A stretch of 23,404 nucleotides of DNA, from IMG/VR virus record IMGVR_UViG_3300010157_000259, positions 1-23,404 of that record, one strand, 5' to 3'. The DNA is from a virus. The position numbers and the translations under genes were made by a program. Shown one piece after another: positions 13,975 through 21,017 of the stretch. Every line of letters begins with the position of its first letter. Within the stretch, counting starts at the first letter, position 1. The notes beneath the pieces are model-generated. The model was given only the letters and a program-made list of their open reading frames with translations. It did no database searches and was not told where the DNA came from.

Positions 13975-14732
13975 TGAAAGAACCTATTGTATTCGTGGCT
14001 ATCTTAGCCAAGCAGAAGGCTAAGATGTTACCTGCATGGCTGCAATCTCTATCTCAATGGGATTACCCTAAAGATAGAATCATTTTATATGTGCGAAGCA
14101 ATAATAATACCGATGATACTGAACAAATACTGCGTGATTGGGTAGCAGAAAATGGCAAGTGGTATCGCCATGTGACAGAGGATTATCGTGACATAGATGC
14201 AAACGTGCAAGACTTCTTAGTACATGAATGGAATCCGACAAGATTCAAGGCACTGGGACAGATACGAGAAGACAGTATCAACCTTGCATGGCAAGCAGAT
14301 GCAGACTTTTATTGGGTTGTAGATGTGGACAACTTTGTAAAGCCACACACGTTACGGCGTATGGTAGGCCACAACTTGCCAGTGATTGCACCTATGCTTT
14401 ACAGTGCAGATGTAGAACAAACTGCTTATTCAAATTATCATATAGTCACTACTCAATTTGGATATTACTTTGAAGATGTGCGCTACTACCAAATACTTAA
14501 GCAAGAGATTAAAGGTTTGATTGTCTGCGACGTAGTGCACTGCACCTATCTTGTACGCAAAGATGTCTTTGAACATGTGCGATACCTTGATGATACTCAA
14601 GACTATGAGTATGTAATCTTCTCTCGCACCTTACGCAACTTAGGCATACCGCAGTACTTGGATAATCAAGAAGTGTACGGCTGGCTCTCAACGCGAGAGA
14701 ATCTAAAGGCTATACAGGAGAAGTTAAGTTGA
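13974..14732 (+). CDS. Glycosyltransferase, GT-A fold, DxD type
   Basis: A 252-residue enzyme predicted to transfer a sugar from a nucleotide-sugar donor. The start at ATG 13974 overlaps the preceding stop. The N-terminus (KEPIVFVAILAKQKAKMLPAW) and IILYVRSNNNTDDT (36-49) form the nucleotide-binding half. DADFYWVVDVDN (109-120) contains the metal-binding DVD. VVHCTYLVRKDVF (187-199) and the end (PQYLDNQEVYGW) resemble the acceptor side of collagen-type or Anp1-like transferases. The acceptor is unknown: modified phage DNA bases, a virion protein or host surface sugar are the usual choices. It is the largest gene of the plus-strand block. Confidence 0.8.
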   Translation: MKEPIVFVAILAKQKAKMLPAWLQSLSQWDYPKDRIILYVRSNNNTDDTEQILRDWVAENGKWYRHVTEDYRDIDANVQDFLVHEWNPTRFKALGQIREDSINLAWQADADFYWVVDVDNFVKPHTLRRMVGHNLPVIAPMLYSADVEQTAYSNYHIVTTQFGYYFEDVRYYQILKQEIKGLIVCDVVHCTYLVRKDVFEHVRYLDDTQDYEYVIFSRTLRNLGIPQYLDNQEVYGWLSTRENLKAIQEKLS

Positions 14733-15028
14733 GCGCCAAGCCAACCGAACTTAAGAAGTTAATTGCCCTGCTTGATGCAGAGGCTCCCGATGTGGAGTGG
14801 TTAGCCAAAGCAGTATGGGAATTGGTAGAGCAATGCCAAGCACAACGTCAGCAGTACGTGGCTATTGCATACCATCCAGACCTAGAGTTATGGCAAGCAG
14901 TTGGACCATACCCAACACGCGATAGATTATTAAAAGATTATCAAAAAAGATTGCACGCACCAGACCCAAACTCTAAAGCAGCAATTGCGCTTTTGCGAAA
15001 CCCTGCTACAATTAATTTAGATGTCTAG
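14729..15028 (+). CDS. Hypothetical protein, last gene of plus-strand block
   Basis: A 99-residue protein with a TTG start (overlap TTGA with the preceding stop) and AGGAG eight bases upstream. The first half is helical (LKKLIALLDAEAPDVEWLAKAVWELVEQ). The second half has a WQAVGPYPTRDRLLKDYQKRL segment. No family is recognised. An eight-base inverted repeat spans its stop codon and the main terminator follows 61 bases later. Confidence 0.6.
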   Translation: MSAKPTELKKLIALLDAEAPDVEWLAKAVWELVEQCQAQRQQYVAIAYHPDLELWQAVGPYPTRDRLLKDYQKRLHAPDPNSKAAIALLRNPATINLDV

Positions 15029-15048
15029 TTAGTTCCTATCCTAACTAG
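15025..15048 (+). repeat. Hairpin over the stop codon
   Basis: CTAGTTAG (15025-15032) and CTAACTAG (15041-15048) pair perfectly around an eight-base loop, and the TAG stop of the preceding gene lies in the first arm. No T-run follows. It could protect the 3' end of the message. Confidence 0.4.
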
Positions 15049-15088
15049 CAGTTGGCTCCCAGCCCTTCCACTGGTTGTAGACAACATT

Positions 15089-15128
15089 AAAGAGGACCAG
15101 CCAGGTTAACCCCGAACTGGTCCTCTTT
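15089..15128. terminator. Strong terminator between convergent gene blocks
   Basis: A perfect 12-base stem, AAAGAGGACCAG (15089-15100) with CTGGTCCTCTTT (15117-15128), with a 16-base loop, is followed by TTATTT on the plus strand. The arms end in A/T runs on both sides, so it can act in both directions. It lies in the 129-base gap between the last plus-strand gene and the last minus-strand gene of the replication operon. Confidence 0.85.
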
Positions 15129-15157
15129 TATTTGTGTCTTCCCCAAGTAACACAAAC

Positions 15158-15328
15158 CTAATTGCTGGTGCTATAAAATCCTGGTGCGTTAAACTTAATT
15201 GCTGGTGATGTGTAGTTGCGTCCCATTATCTGGTTGCAACACAGTGGATTATCTGCCTCGGCGTGGATGCTACGCTCTAAAGATAATTGTGCACCACACA
15301 ATGCACATGCATAATCATAAGTTGCCAT
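15158..15328 (-). CDS. FmdB-like zinc-ribbon protein
   Basis: A 56-residue protein resembling the FmdB regulatory-domain family. The start MATYDYACALCG carries the first knuckle (C8, C11), followed by a CC pair (30-31) and the family's closing motif (IKFNAPGFYSTSN). The second knuckle is CC rather than CPxC, so metal binding may differ. I chose ATG 15328; an in-frame GTG at 15349 would add seven residues. It is the last gene of the minus-strand operon, before the shared terminator. Members probably bind zinc; their role in phages is unknown. Confidence 0.75.
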   Translation of the reverse strand: MATYDYACALCGAQLSLERSIHAEADNPLCCNQIMGRNYTSPAIKFNAPGFYSTSN

Positions 15329-15434
15329 TAACCTTACACCCTTCAACACAGTTCCAAACTAATTCGTGATAAGACTTTCCTTCTACTCTGACTACCTCAG
15401 TATAGCAATCAGCGTGATGGATTGGCTCTCTCAA
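15315..15434 (-). CDS. Small Cys-containing hypothetical protein
   Basis: A 39-residue frame from TTG 15434, overlapping the sigma-like gene's stop (TTGA), ending 13 bases inside the FmdB-like gene. It contains three Cys and three His (REPIHHADCY, NCVEGCKV), so metal binding is possible. The only support is the coupled start, the filled gap and the motif-like composition. The TTG start and size leave real doubt. Confidence 0.4.
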   Translation of the reverse strand: MREPIHHADCYTEVVRVEGKSYHELVWNCVEGCKVNGNL

Positions 15435-16054
15435 TCCTCATTACCTGCCCAAGGATTAGGCCCACCTAATGCGTTAGTCAAACGCCTAATGGCACCATCA
15501 ACTTTACGATGTGCAGTTGTATCTGATACCGCTAACTCTTCTGCCAATTCCTTATAGGATAGTTGGTCAAAGAACTTTTTGCGAAGCACATCCCTGTCAC
15601 CTTCTGACATGTGAAGCATAGCCCTGCGTATATCAAAGAGTTGAATAACATAGTTGCCACCTTCTGCTGGGTTACCGCCACCTGATACCTTAGGCTTAGT
15701 GCTATCACTGGTTGCAACTGTATCAACCCATACAAATGGGAGCAACTCTGCCAATGTAACTGCTGAATAGAACTGCTCATCTCGTAGTTCATAGCCACAC
15801 TTCTGTGCTTTCATACGACGACAATACTTATCAGCATGACGAGTAAGAGTCTTACCTAATTTACGTACACCAAACTTATACTCATCAGAATCCAATGGGT
15901 GGTCTAGCCACTCTTGAATTTTATCATTTCGCTTGAGAATCCACACAGTTAGTTCTTGCGTTACATCAGATACATCAAAATAAGTATGATATCTGCGGTG
16001 CACTTTACGCGCAACGGTAACAGCAATTTCTTGTGAGTCCTCGAACCAAGTCAT
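15431..16054 (-). CDS. Sigma-70-like RNA polymerase factor
   Basis: A 207-residue protein. The C-terminal 45 residues (about 152-196) form a sigma region-4-like helix-turn-helix (DVLRKKFFDQLSYKELAEEL, then AVSDTTAHRKVDGAIRRL). The N-terminal part (AVTVARKVHRRYHTYFDVSD, then VTQELTVWIL) resembles region 2, which binds core polymerase and the -10 element. The start at ATG 16054 overlaps the preceding stop (TAATG). It may redirect host RNA polymerase to late phage promoters, as other phage sigma factors do. The linker is long and Gly-rich (KVSGGGNPAEGGN), and region 2 is divergent, so a plain DNA-binding regulator is the alternative. Confidence 0.7.
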   Translation of the reverse strand: MTWFEDSQEIAVTVARKVHRRYHTYFDVSDVTQELTVWILKRNDKIQEWLDHPLDSDEYKFGVRKLGKTLTRHADKYCRRMKAQKCGYELRDEQFYSAVTLAELLPFVWVDTVATSDSTKPKVSGGGNPAEGGNYVIQLFDIRRAMLHMSEGDRDVLRKKFFDQLSYKELAEELAVSDTTAHRKVDGAIRRLTNALGGPNPWAGNED

Positions 16055-16791
16055 TACCAACGCCAGACTTTATTATCTACCACAAATGAGTTGTTGACAA
16101 TAGGTACTAACTGAGGATAAACATTTTGTCCATCCACTCGCAAAATACCAAAGCCCTGATTCCAAGTAAACAAACCAGCCTTAATATAGCGTGCATGTTT
16201 GACATCCATGAGATGTCCAACTTCCATACCCCACACTGTCTTGCTACGCCCAGCCCATGACTGAGTAAAATGTGTAAGACCCATGCGGTGTGTGTGTCCA
16301 CATACAACTGATACACCTGAACGCTTGGCTAAACCAAGCGCAGTTGCACCAGCAGTAGGCTGGACATTACCTTCATCTCCGTGTACTAGAATCCAATTGG
16401 GTGCCAACTCGTATGGTTCATAGTGATACTTAATACCAAGTTCATCTAACTTCAAAAACTTTTCAATCTTTAATTCTGGTAAGCCAAGAAAACCTGGAGC
16501 CTTTGTAATAATTTTATTGTATAATCTATCGCTATGATTGGAACGAGAGATGTGTTTAATCTGTAACTTCTCAAGCACCTTTACTGTAATGTCACGGTGT
16601 CGTCCTAAATCTTTTTGCCATTCACCTTCCTTGCCTTCTTCCCAACGGGAGATTTGAGGTAGGTCAATCTCATCACCAACTGATACAACATTGTCTGGCT
16701 TGTACGCCTTAATGAATCGAGCAAGTGCATTGACTGCACCTTCGCTATGGTATGGAGATTGAATGTCTGAGACGACAACGATGTGTTTCAT
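16054..16791 (-). CDS. Calcineurin-like metallophosphoesterase
   Basis: A 245-residue enzyme with the metal-binding motifs in order: D9 in SDIQSPYH, GDEID (39-43), SNHSD (84-88, usually GNHE/D), H137 in VHGDE, and GHTH (165-168). It would hydrolyse a phosphomono- or diester. The first motif has Gln where His is usual (DxQ rather than DxH), which may alter metal binding. Its place in a DNA-metabolism operon suggests a nucleic-acid or nucleotide substrate. It overlaps its neighbours by one to four bases. The exact substrate cannot be told. Confidence 0.8.
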   Translation of the reverse strand: MKHIVVVSDIQSPYHSEGAVNALARFIKAYKPDNVVSVGDEIDLPQISRWEEGKEGEWQKDLGRHRDITVKVLEKLQIKHISRSNHSDRLYNKIITKAPGFLGLPELKIEKFLKLDELGIKYHYEPYELAPNWILVHGDEGNVQPTAGATALGLAKRSGVSVVCGHTHRMGLTHFTQSWAGRSKTVWGMEVGHLMDVKHARYIKAGLFTWNQGFGILRVDGQNVYPQLVPIVNNSFVVDNKVWRW

Positions 16792-16934
16792 TTAACTTCC
16801 ACCCATTCGCTATCTGGAATAAGATTAGAACAACCAGTACAACATAAACAATCGCTGTTAAATAAACAACTTTTGCAACACTCATAATCAAATGATTTTA
16901 AGTGAAAAATTTTTTTAATAAAATCAAGCATCAT
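16788..16934 (-). CDS. Cys-rich small protein
   Basis: A 48-residue protein with seven Cys packed into residues 19-35 (YECCKSCLFNSDCLCCTGC), after a basic, hydrophobic start (MMLDFIKKIFHL). Both ends are coupled (ATGATG at the start, ATGA at the stop), which makes it very likely real. The Cys cluster could hold one or two metal ions. No family is recognised. Confidence 0.5.
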   Translation of the reverse strand: MMLDFIKKIFHLKSFDYECCKSCLFNSDCLCCTGCSNLIPDSEWVEVK

Positions 16935-17317
16935 TCTTTAGGCCACGTGCCATCTATAACCATGAGTGCAATAGCACTGTAGTTAAGTAAGTCTATAAAT
17001 GAATCACGCAATGACTCATGCTCTGGTGTCTTGCCACTATCAATAAGATTATTAATGCGTGCTATCTTGTCATGCATACGCACACGTAGTCCATTGAGTG
17101 GACCACCTGGTGAGTCAGAGATATTCTTTGGGCCGTAGTCATTGTGTTTGGTAACAAGTAAGTTACCTGCACGGTCCATTACTTCCCAGACGTCGGATGC
17201 AAAGGCGGAATTTGGACGGTAATAAGGTTCTCGGACTCGTTGATTGACTTGATAATCAATCCCATTTTTCGTAAAAGCAGCAACGCTATCTCCATATCTT
17301 CCGTCATTCATCATCAT
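16931..17317 (-). CDS. Nucleotide modification-associated domain 1 (Nmad1/DUF1599-like) protein
   Basis: A 128-residue protein with the pattern I associate with this MazG-like helical family: HNDYGPKNI (58-66), RVRMHDKIARINNL (78-91) and ESLRDSFIDLLNY (101-113). The family is linked to phage nucleotide metabolism or DNA-base modification and may act as a nucleotide pyrophosphatase or a binding module. The nearby metallophosphoesterase and the glycosyltransferase of the other block would fit modified phage DNA, but this is inference. It overlaps its neighbours by four bases. Confidence 0.7.
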   Translation of the reverse strand: MMMNDGRYGDSVAAFTKNGIDYQVNQRVREPYYRPNSAFASDVWEVMDRAGNLLVTKHNDYGPKNISDSPGGPLNGLRVRMHDKIARINNLIDSGKTPEHESLRDSFIDLLNYSAIALMVIDGTWPKE

Positions 17318-17505
17318 TCTCCTTTAGGGTCAAATGAACCCGCGTAGTAGTAGGACTTGTCTTCATAATTTATGATGTACTTGTGGATAATTATACCAGT
17401 AACTGATGTTTCTTGTAGTTCTATTTCATCTAGTATCCACAACATTTCGGGCACACGTGCCCCATCCTTTGGACCCCACATAAAAGTTGGGTACTTATCT
17501 GGCAC
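17314..17505 (-). CDS. Small hypothetical protein
   Basis: A 63-residue protein (MPDKYPTFMWGPKDGARVPEM...). The WGPKDGARVPE start and the middle strands (GIIIHKYIINYEDKSYYYAG) suggest a small beta-sheet domain often found as short phage proteins of unknown role. It overlaps the preceding gene by 11 bases and the next by four, so it is coupled. Confidence 0.55.
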   Translation of the reverse strand: MPDKYPTFMWGPKDGARVPEMLWILDEIELQETSVTGIIIHKYIINYEDKSYYYAGSFDPKGE

Positions 17506-17872
17506 GCTGTACTGCCATCAAGTCATCAATGGTAATGAGAAAACCTTTACTTGGATTAGGTTCTTTCTCATTAGAGATGGGTCTGCCATACTTATTAATG
17601 GCTGTCTTTAAGTCATCTGTCGTTGCAATAATAACTAAACTTTCTAGGACAAAGGCCCACCTATCTGCCTTAGTCTTCATCAACCCTGACTCAATCCAAT
17701 TGTAGGTTGAGCGAGAATAGAATGCTGTCTCAATGTAGATGTTGCCTGTCTGTATCCAGCGCCTGTCTCTTTTAACTTCTACTGTCAACCCACCAGTAAG
17801 AATCTCTCTAACCAACTGCTCACCTTCATGGCCGTAAGCAAAGTCTAAATCAAAATCGGATAGGTCAGCCAC
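17495..17872 (-). CDS. PD-(D/E)XK-superfamily nuclease-like protein
   Basis: A 125-residue protein with a nuclease-like core: an acidic start (DFDLDFAYGHEGE), then TVEVKRD with the E32-x-K34 pair of the active site, followed by WIQTGNIYIE (39-48), a layout seen in small phage resolvase- or recombination-type nucleases. It is probably a DNA endonuclease or exonuclease of the replication-recombination module. It sits directly after the proteasome-like gene (eight-base overlap). The family assignment rests on the motif only. Confidence 0.65.
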   Translation of the reverse strand: MADLSDFDLDFAYGHEGEQLVREILTGGLTVEVKRDRRWIQTGNIYIETAFYSRSTYNWIESGLMKTKADRWAFVLESLVIIATTDDLKTAINKYGRPISNEKEPNPSKGFLITIDDLMAVQRAR

Positions 17873-18434
17873 TGGATACCACGTTTACAGTTATCTTTCC
17901 ACCAGTAAAAGCATCACGTCTAATGGCAATCTGAATAGCCTTGGTTGCAATCTTCTTAGCCTTAACCAAGTCATCGCAGTTGCTACCACCTAGCGCCTCC
18001 ATTGCACCTAATGCAAAGTTAGCCCCACTACCTGCAGCATATAAGCCATCCACGCTACGCTCCCATGAATAGTCCTCTGCCATAAGATAAGCCTTAGCAT
18101 GTACCACAATAACCCACACATTATCATTCATTACCGAAGCCTCTGGCTTGGGAAACTCATAGCCTGCCTCAATAAAAGTTCTGCGTATGGCTGGGATTAA
18201 TTGACGGGTAATATACTTATCAGTATCACGTATCTTTGATGGGTCTGGAACAGTAAAGTCATGCTGAAGGATATTGATACCACGCACTGCACCAGCAGCA
18301 GCAAAGACTACTCCGCCGTTCTTAAATACTTTACCATCTGGAATCATTATTGATGAACCATCCTCATCAGAGGACTGCGAATCAGCGGCGATGACAACCC
18401 AAGTAGGCCCTTGTATCACAGCAACTGTAGTCAT
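17865..18434 (-). CDS. Proteasome beta/HslV-like Ntn hydrolase
   Basis: A 189-residue protein with the whole plan of a 20S-proteasome beta subunit. The start MTTVAVI places Thr at position 1 after Met removal, as in HslV, with no propeptide. AAD (16-18) supplies the Asp-17 counterpart and K35 in DGKVFKN the Lys-33 counterpart. GSG (135-137), then ALGAMEAL, and RRDAFTGGKITV (172-183) match the conserved C-terminal half (Ser-129 and Asp-166 region). It should therefore be an N-terminal-nucleophile peptidase, perhaps a self-assembling ring. Its start overlaps the primase gene by four bases. No ATPase partner is seen nearby, so it may work alone, with host Mpa, or have another amidohydrolase role. 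Confidence 0.8.
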   Translation of the reverse strand: MTTVAVIQGPTWVVIAADSQSSDEDGSSIMIPDGKVFKNGGVVFAAAGAVRGINILQHDFTVPDPSKIRDTDKYITRQLIPAIRRTFIEAGYEFPKPEASVMNDNVWVIVVHAKAYLMAEDYSWERSVDGLYAAGSGANFALGAMEALGGSNCDDLVKAKKIATKAIQIAIRRDAFTGGKITVNVVSSG

Positions 18435-19066
18435 GCCGCTAGTCTACCATGAAACCAGTCAGCGCCGTAATGTAGAAACGTGTCGTTGACATCTAAATTT
18501 GCATCCAGATGTACAACTTCTGCTTTATCTAAATCTTCTTTAATACGTTTAGCCAACTCTTGGCCAGGATTGCGTCCGTCTTCTTTAACGTCATTGTCTG
18601 CAAAGACGAGAATGCGATTGTATGATTCGAAAAGTTTTGGGAACCAGGGTTTCCATTGGCTAACTCCCGCCACTCCAACTGCAGGTATGCCAACGATTCC
18701 CGATAATATAATTGTGTCAATCTCGCCTTCGCAAATGGCAATCGTATCGCTATTGATGTGCAAGTCAACAACATTAAATAGCCCAACCTTTTGACCTGTA
18801 GGCCAAAGGTACTTAGGTGTGCCATCATCTAATCTCCTAAACTTTAGACCAACAATTCCTGCTGGTGTGCGATACGGTATTGATAACATCCCACCTGCAA
18901 GTTCATGTCCTGCTATTGGGTCAACGACGCTTCCAAGAAGGAATGTACTTGCGACTTCCTGAGTTATTCCTCGTCCCGCTAGGTAAGAGAGAGCCTGTGG
19001 TGTTAGATTGCTGGAGTATCTTTGTGCTGCGTCCGTGAGCGATAGCCTCTGCTTTTCGTTTAGCAT
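18431..19066 (-). CDS. DNA primase, TOPRIM part
   Basis: A 211-residue protein with the catalytic TOPRIM fold of DnaG-type primases: EGEIDT (113-118) with the metal-binding Glu, and ADND (156-159) as the DxD motif. The N-terminus (LTDAAQRYSSNLTPQALSYL, then AGRG) is the conserved segment that precedes TOPRIM in such proteins. It overlaps the zinc-finger frame upstream by 146 bases, so the primase is either two polypeptides or one joined by a frameshift. The ribosome binding site is distant (AAGGA 13 bases before ATG). Confidence 0.8.
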   Translation of the reverse strand: MLNEKQRLSLTDAAQRYSSNLTPQALSYLAGRGITQEVASTFLLGSVVDPIAGHELAGGMLSIPYRTPAGIVGLKFRRLDDGTPKYLWPTGQKVGLFNVVDLHINSDTIAICEGEIDTIILSGIVGIPAVGVAGVSQWKPWFPKLFESYNRILVFADNDVKEDGRNPGQELAKRIKEDLDKAEVVHLDANLDVNDTFLHYGADWFHGRLAA

Positions 19067-19283
19067 CTTTGAATTCCAATCCTTCTTTTGCTTGCACTAA
19101 TGTGTATACATCTCCAAGTACTTGACATACTAAGCAGTTGTAGGCTTGGTTATCCAAGTTGTATGCTGCACTTGCATGTCCATCGTCATGGATAATGCAC
19201 TTGCATGGTGTCCAACCATGCCTGTCTATAACATTGACTCCATAATGTTCTAACACTGCCGCTAGGTCTGGCTTAGATATCAC
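18921..19283 (-). CDS. DNA primase, zinc-finger part
   Basis: A 120-residue protein whose first 82 residues are a CHC2-type primase zinc finger: C29-x2-H32 and C50-x2-C53 around a beta-sheet (CKCIIHDDGHASAAYN, AYNCLVCQVLGD), which recognises the template. The final 38 residues (from HGRSTKIL) are Ser/Asn/Arg-rich and unlike the family. Meanwhile the +1 frame carries a conserved primase segment over the same bases, so the true product may shift frame near residue 74-84. It overlaps the resolvase-like gene by 11 bases. Confidence 0.75.
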   Translation of the reverse strand: MISKPDLAAVLEHYGVNVIDRHGWTPCKCIIHDDGHASAAYNLDNQAYNCLVCQVLGDVYTLVQAKEGLEFKDAKRKAEAIAHGRSTKILQQSNTTGSLLPSGTRNNSGSRKYIPSWKRR

Positions 19284-19644
19284 CTTGCACTCTTAACCAT
19301 TGGTCTAAATCTTGAATAACCCATGACTGTTCTAACCCTGCCATACGACGTTTGACTATGACATAGGCAGGTGGTGTTGCTTTTAAGTCTCTAGCCTTTG
19401 CATAGTTTTCAGCCTCAATGCAAGCCTCTCGCCAGAACTGTGGCAAGTCCATTTTGATTGTAGCCTTCAACTCAAAAACATACGGTTGGCCTGCAACGAT
19501 AGCAACGATGTCACCCTCATCATCTTTGCCTGCCAACCGTAATCTTTCTGCTGATACACCACGAGAACGTAGGTACTTCAGTATGCCAGTTTCAAACAGT
19601 GCACCCTTGGCTTTATTTTTAGCACTCACTGCTGATTTCCCCAC
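19273..19644 (-). CDS. Holliday-junction-resolvase-like PD-(D/E)XK nuclease
   Basis: A 123-residue protein with the Hjr-type layout: AKGALFETGILKYLRSRGV (12-30) with E18, then GDIVAI (44-49) with D45, then YVFELKAT (55-62) with the E58-x-K60 pair. These are the metal-binding residues of small archaeal and phage resolvases, which cut branched DNA before packaging. It overlaps the helicase gene upstream by 19 bases and the primase gene downstream by 11. A structure-specific nuclease of other preference is the alternative. Confidence 0.75.
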   Translation of the reverse strand: MGKSAVSAKNKAKGALFETGILKYLRSRGVSAERLRLAGKDDEGDIVAIVAGQPYVFELKATIKMDLPQFWREACIEAENYAKARDLKATPPAYVIVKRRMAGLEQSWVIQDLDQWLRVQGDI

Positions 19645-20453
19645 TTCTTTTCCATCTCTAGTATTGCTTTATTGGAATAGATAGACATTCTACTAGCGTC
19701 AGACCATAAAGTTACGTATTGACTACCCGAAGCCGAGTGTTTTGCAAAACGATTCTTGACTGCTGCCACTCTAAACTCACCAGTGTAAGGAAGAAGTGCA
19801 ACGGTTAGAATCATTTCAGGTAACTGGGAAATCTTTCCTTGAATAGCCTTGCGACTAGGCGGCATATCTGCCGAACCTTCATTCTCGGATGTATGGTGGA
19901 GAAGAATAACTGCTGCATCTGTCTCACGTGCTATGTGGTGCATGGCTTTGGCAATCTCACGAAGGCCAGACCATTCATCATTGTGCATAGACACTACGTT
20001 CATAGCGTTATCAACAATAATCATGTGAGGATACTGTCCATAGGCTTCAGCGTATGCGCGGATTGCTAAATCAATTTCATCTAAAGTTGGACTAGGAGCA
20101 AAGTCAAACTGTAAATGTTTAATACTTGTCAGTTCCTCTGTGTAAAATTCTTTACCTTCGCCAGTGGTAAAGGCTTCTTCTACCGATGAAACTTGATGTC
20201 CAGTAATCATTGCCGCAGCACGAAGTGATGTTGTATATGCATCTGTATCTGCGGATATGTAGAGCGTAGGCACTTCCATTTTCACCGCCATCCAAAGAGC
20301 AATCAATGATTTACCAGCGTTAGGCTGGCCTGCAATCATTGTCATCTGTCCTCTGCGGAACTTAATTCCCTCCGCAGTTAGCGGAGGAAATAGTTCTGGC
20401 AATATCTGGAATTCATTAGTGCTTTTCGCTGCCGCTTGGGTGAGTGACAGCAT
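19626..20453 (-). CDS. RecA/DnaB-like replicative ATPase (helicase-type)
   Basis: A 275-residue ATPase with one RecA-type core: Walker A GQPNAGKS (42-49), Walker B MIIVDN (144-149) and a LLHHTSE segment (184-190), like the DnaB/RepA motif that senses nucleotide. It lacks the DnaB N-terminal domain, so it resembles the compact phage helicase or RepA form. With the primase next door it probably opens the fork. The ATG follows a perfect hairpin that overlaps the preceding stop, and no ribosome binding site is visible. Confidence 0.8.
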   Translation of the reverse strand: MLSLTQAAAKSTNEFQILPELFPPLTAEGIKFRRGQMTMIAGQPNAGKSLIALWMAVKMEVPTLYISADTDAYTTSLRAAAMITGHQVSSVEEAFTTGEGKEFYTEELTSIKHLQFDFAPSPTLDEIDLAIRAYAEAYGQYPHMIIVDNAMNVVSMHNDEWSGLREIAKAMHHIARETDAAVILLHHTSENEGSADMPPSRKAIQGKISQLPEMILTVALLPYTGEFRVAAVKNRFAKHSASGSQYVTLWSDASRMSIYSNKAILEMEKKWGNQQ

Positions 20454-20477
20454 CTAAGTTCTATCGCAAGAACTTAG
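20454..20477 (-). repeat. Intercistronic hairpin before the helicase start
   Basis: CTAAGTTCT (20454-20462) and AGAACTTAG (20469-20477) pair perfectly around a six-base loop. The stem covers the stop of the upstream gene and ends directly at the helicase ATG (20453), where the ribosome binding site would be. It may limit or couple helicase translation. Confidence 0.5.
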
Positions 20478-20832
20478 GAGCGCACTGGTCTGGTGTGCCC
20501 TGTGGTGATGGGCAGAACCAACCTTTCCAAGACTTAGGAGCACCTGGCTTTGACTCACGGTATACCAGTTTGCCATGCTTACAATGTCCTTCTTCAATAA
20601 CGCTAGATGATTGTGCTGCTGGTGCATTGAACTGCGCTGCAATTGAAGCAGCAGTTGGTGCAGGCGCTCCGCCACCTAAATCATTTGATGTTGCTTTGAT
20701 AAGTGTTGAAACCATACCGACGTCCATAAGAGAAGTTTCAAGTTCCTTAATGTTATCTGCATAGATATTGATTAGAGTACCGTCAGCCAACTTAAAGTTG
20801 ACCTGTAGTTTGGTGCTAGGTGATGCGCTCAT
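20461..20832 (-). CDS. Zinc-ribbon protein of the replication operon
   Basis: A 123-residue protein with an N-terminal beta-rich part (KLQVNFKLADGTLINIYADN), a Pro/Ala linker (GGGAPAPTAAS) and a C-terminal metal-binding part: CKH (84-86), C107 and C117 in YRESKPGAPKSWKGWFCPSP and QGTPDQCAPKFLR. This C-terminal pattern recurs beside helicase genes in actinophages, as far as I recall. It may bind single-stranded DNA or load the helicase, but that is inference. AAGGA six bases before the ATG is a good ribosome binding site. Confidence 0.6.
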   Translation of the reverse strand: MSASPSTKLQVNFKLADGTLINIYADNIKELETSLMDVGMVSTLIKATSNDLGGGAPAPTAASIAAQFNAPAAQSSSVIEEGHCKHGKLVYRESKPGAPKSWKGWFCPSPQGTPDQCAPKFLR

Positions 20833-21017
20833 GTGTTTTCCTTTTCTGTTGTATTTGACTTGATTATATGGTTTCTTAAAAATTCTACTTCAAACTTAAG
20901 ATTCTTGTTTTCATACTTTAATGCTGATAATTCTTTATTCTTTGTAATATCAGCAACGATTTCCAATGCTGCTTCTAATACTTCCTTGCTTTGTGTATCC
21001 CATCTATTGTTACCCAT
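20829..21017 (-). CDS. Small coiled-coil protein
   Basis: A 62-residue protein (MGNNRWDTQSKEVLEAALEIV...) in which residues 10-55 read as a continuous charged helix with heptad-like Leu/Ile spacing (ELSALKYENKNLKFEVEFL). It probably dimerises. The start overlaps the nuclease gene by eight bases and the stop overlaps the next gene by four. No family is recognised. Confidence 0.55.
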   Translation of the reverse strand: MGNNRWDTQSKEVLEAALEIVADITKNKELSALKYENKNLKFEVEFLRNHIIKSNTTEKENT

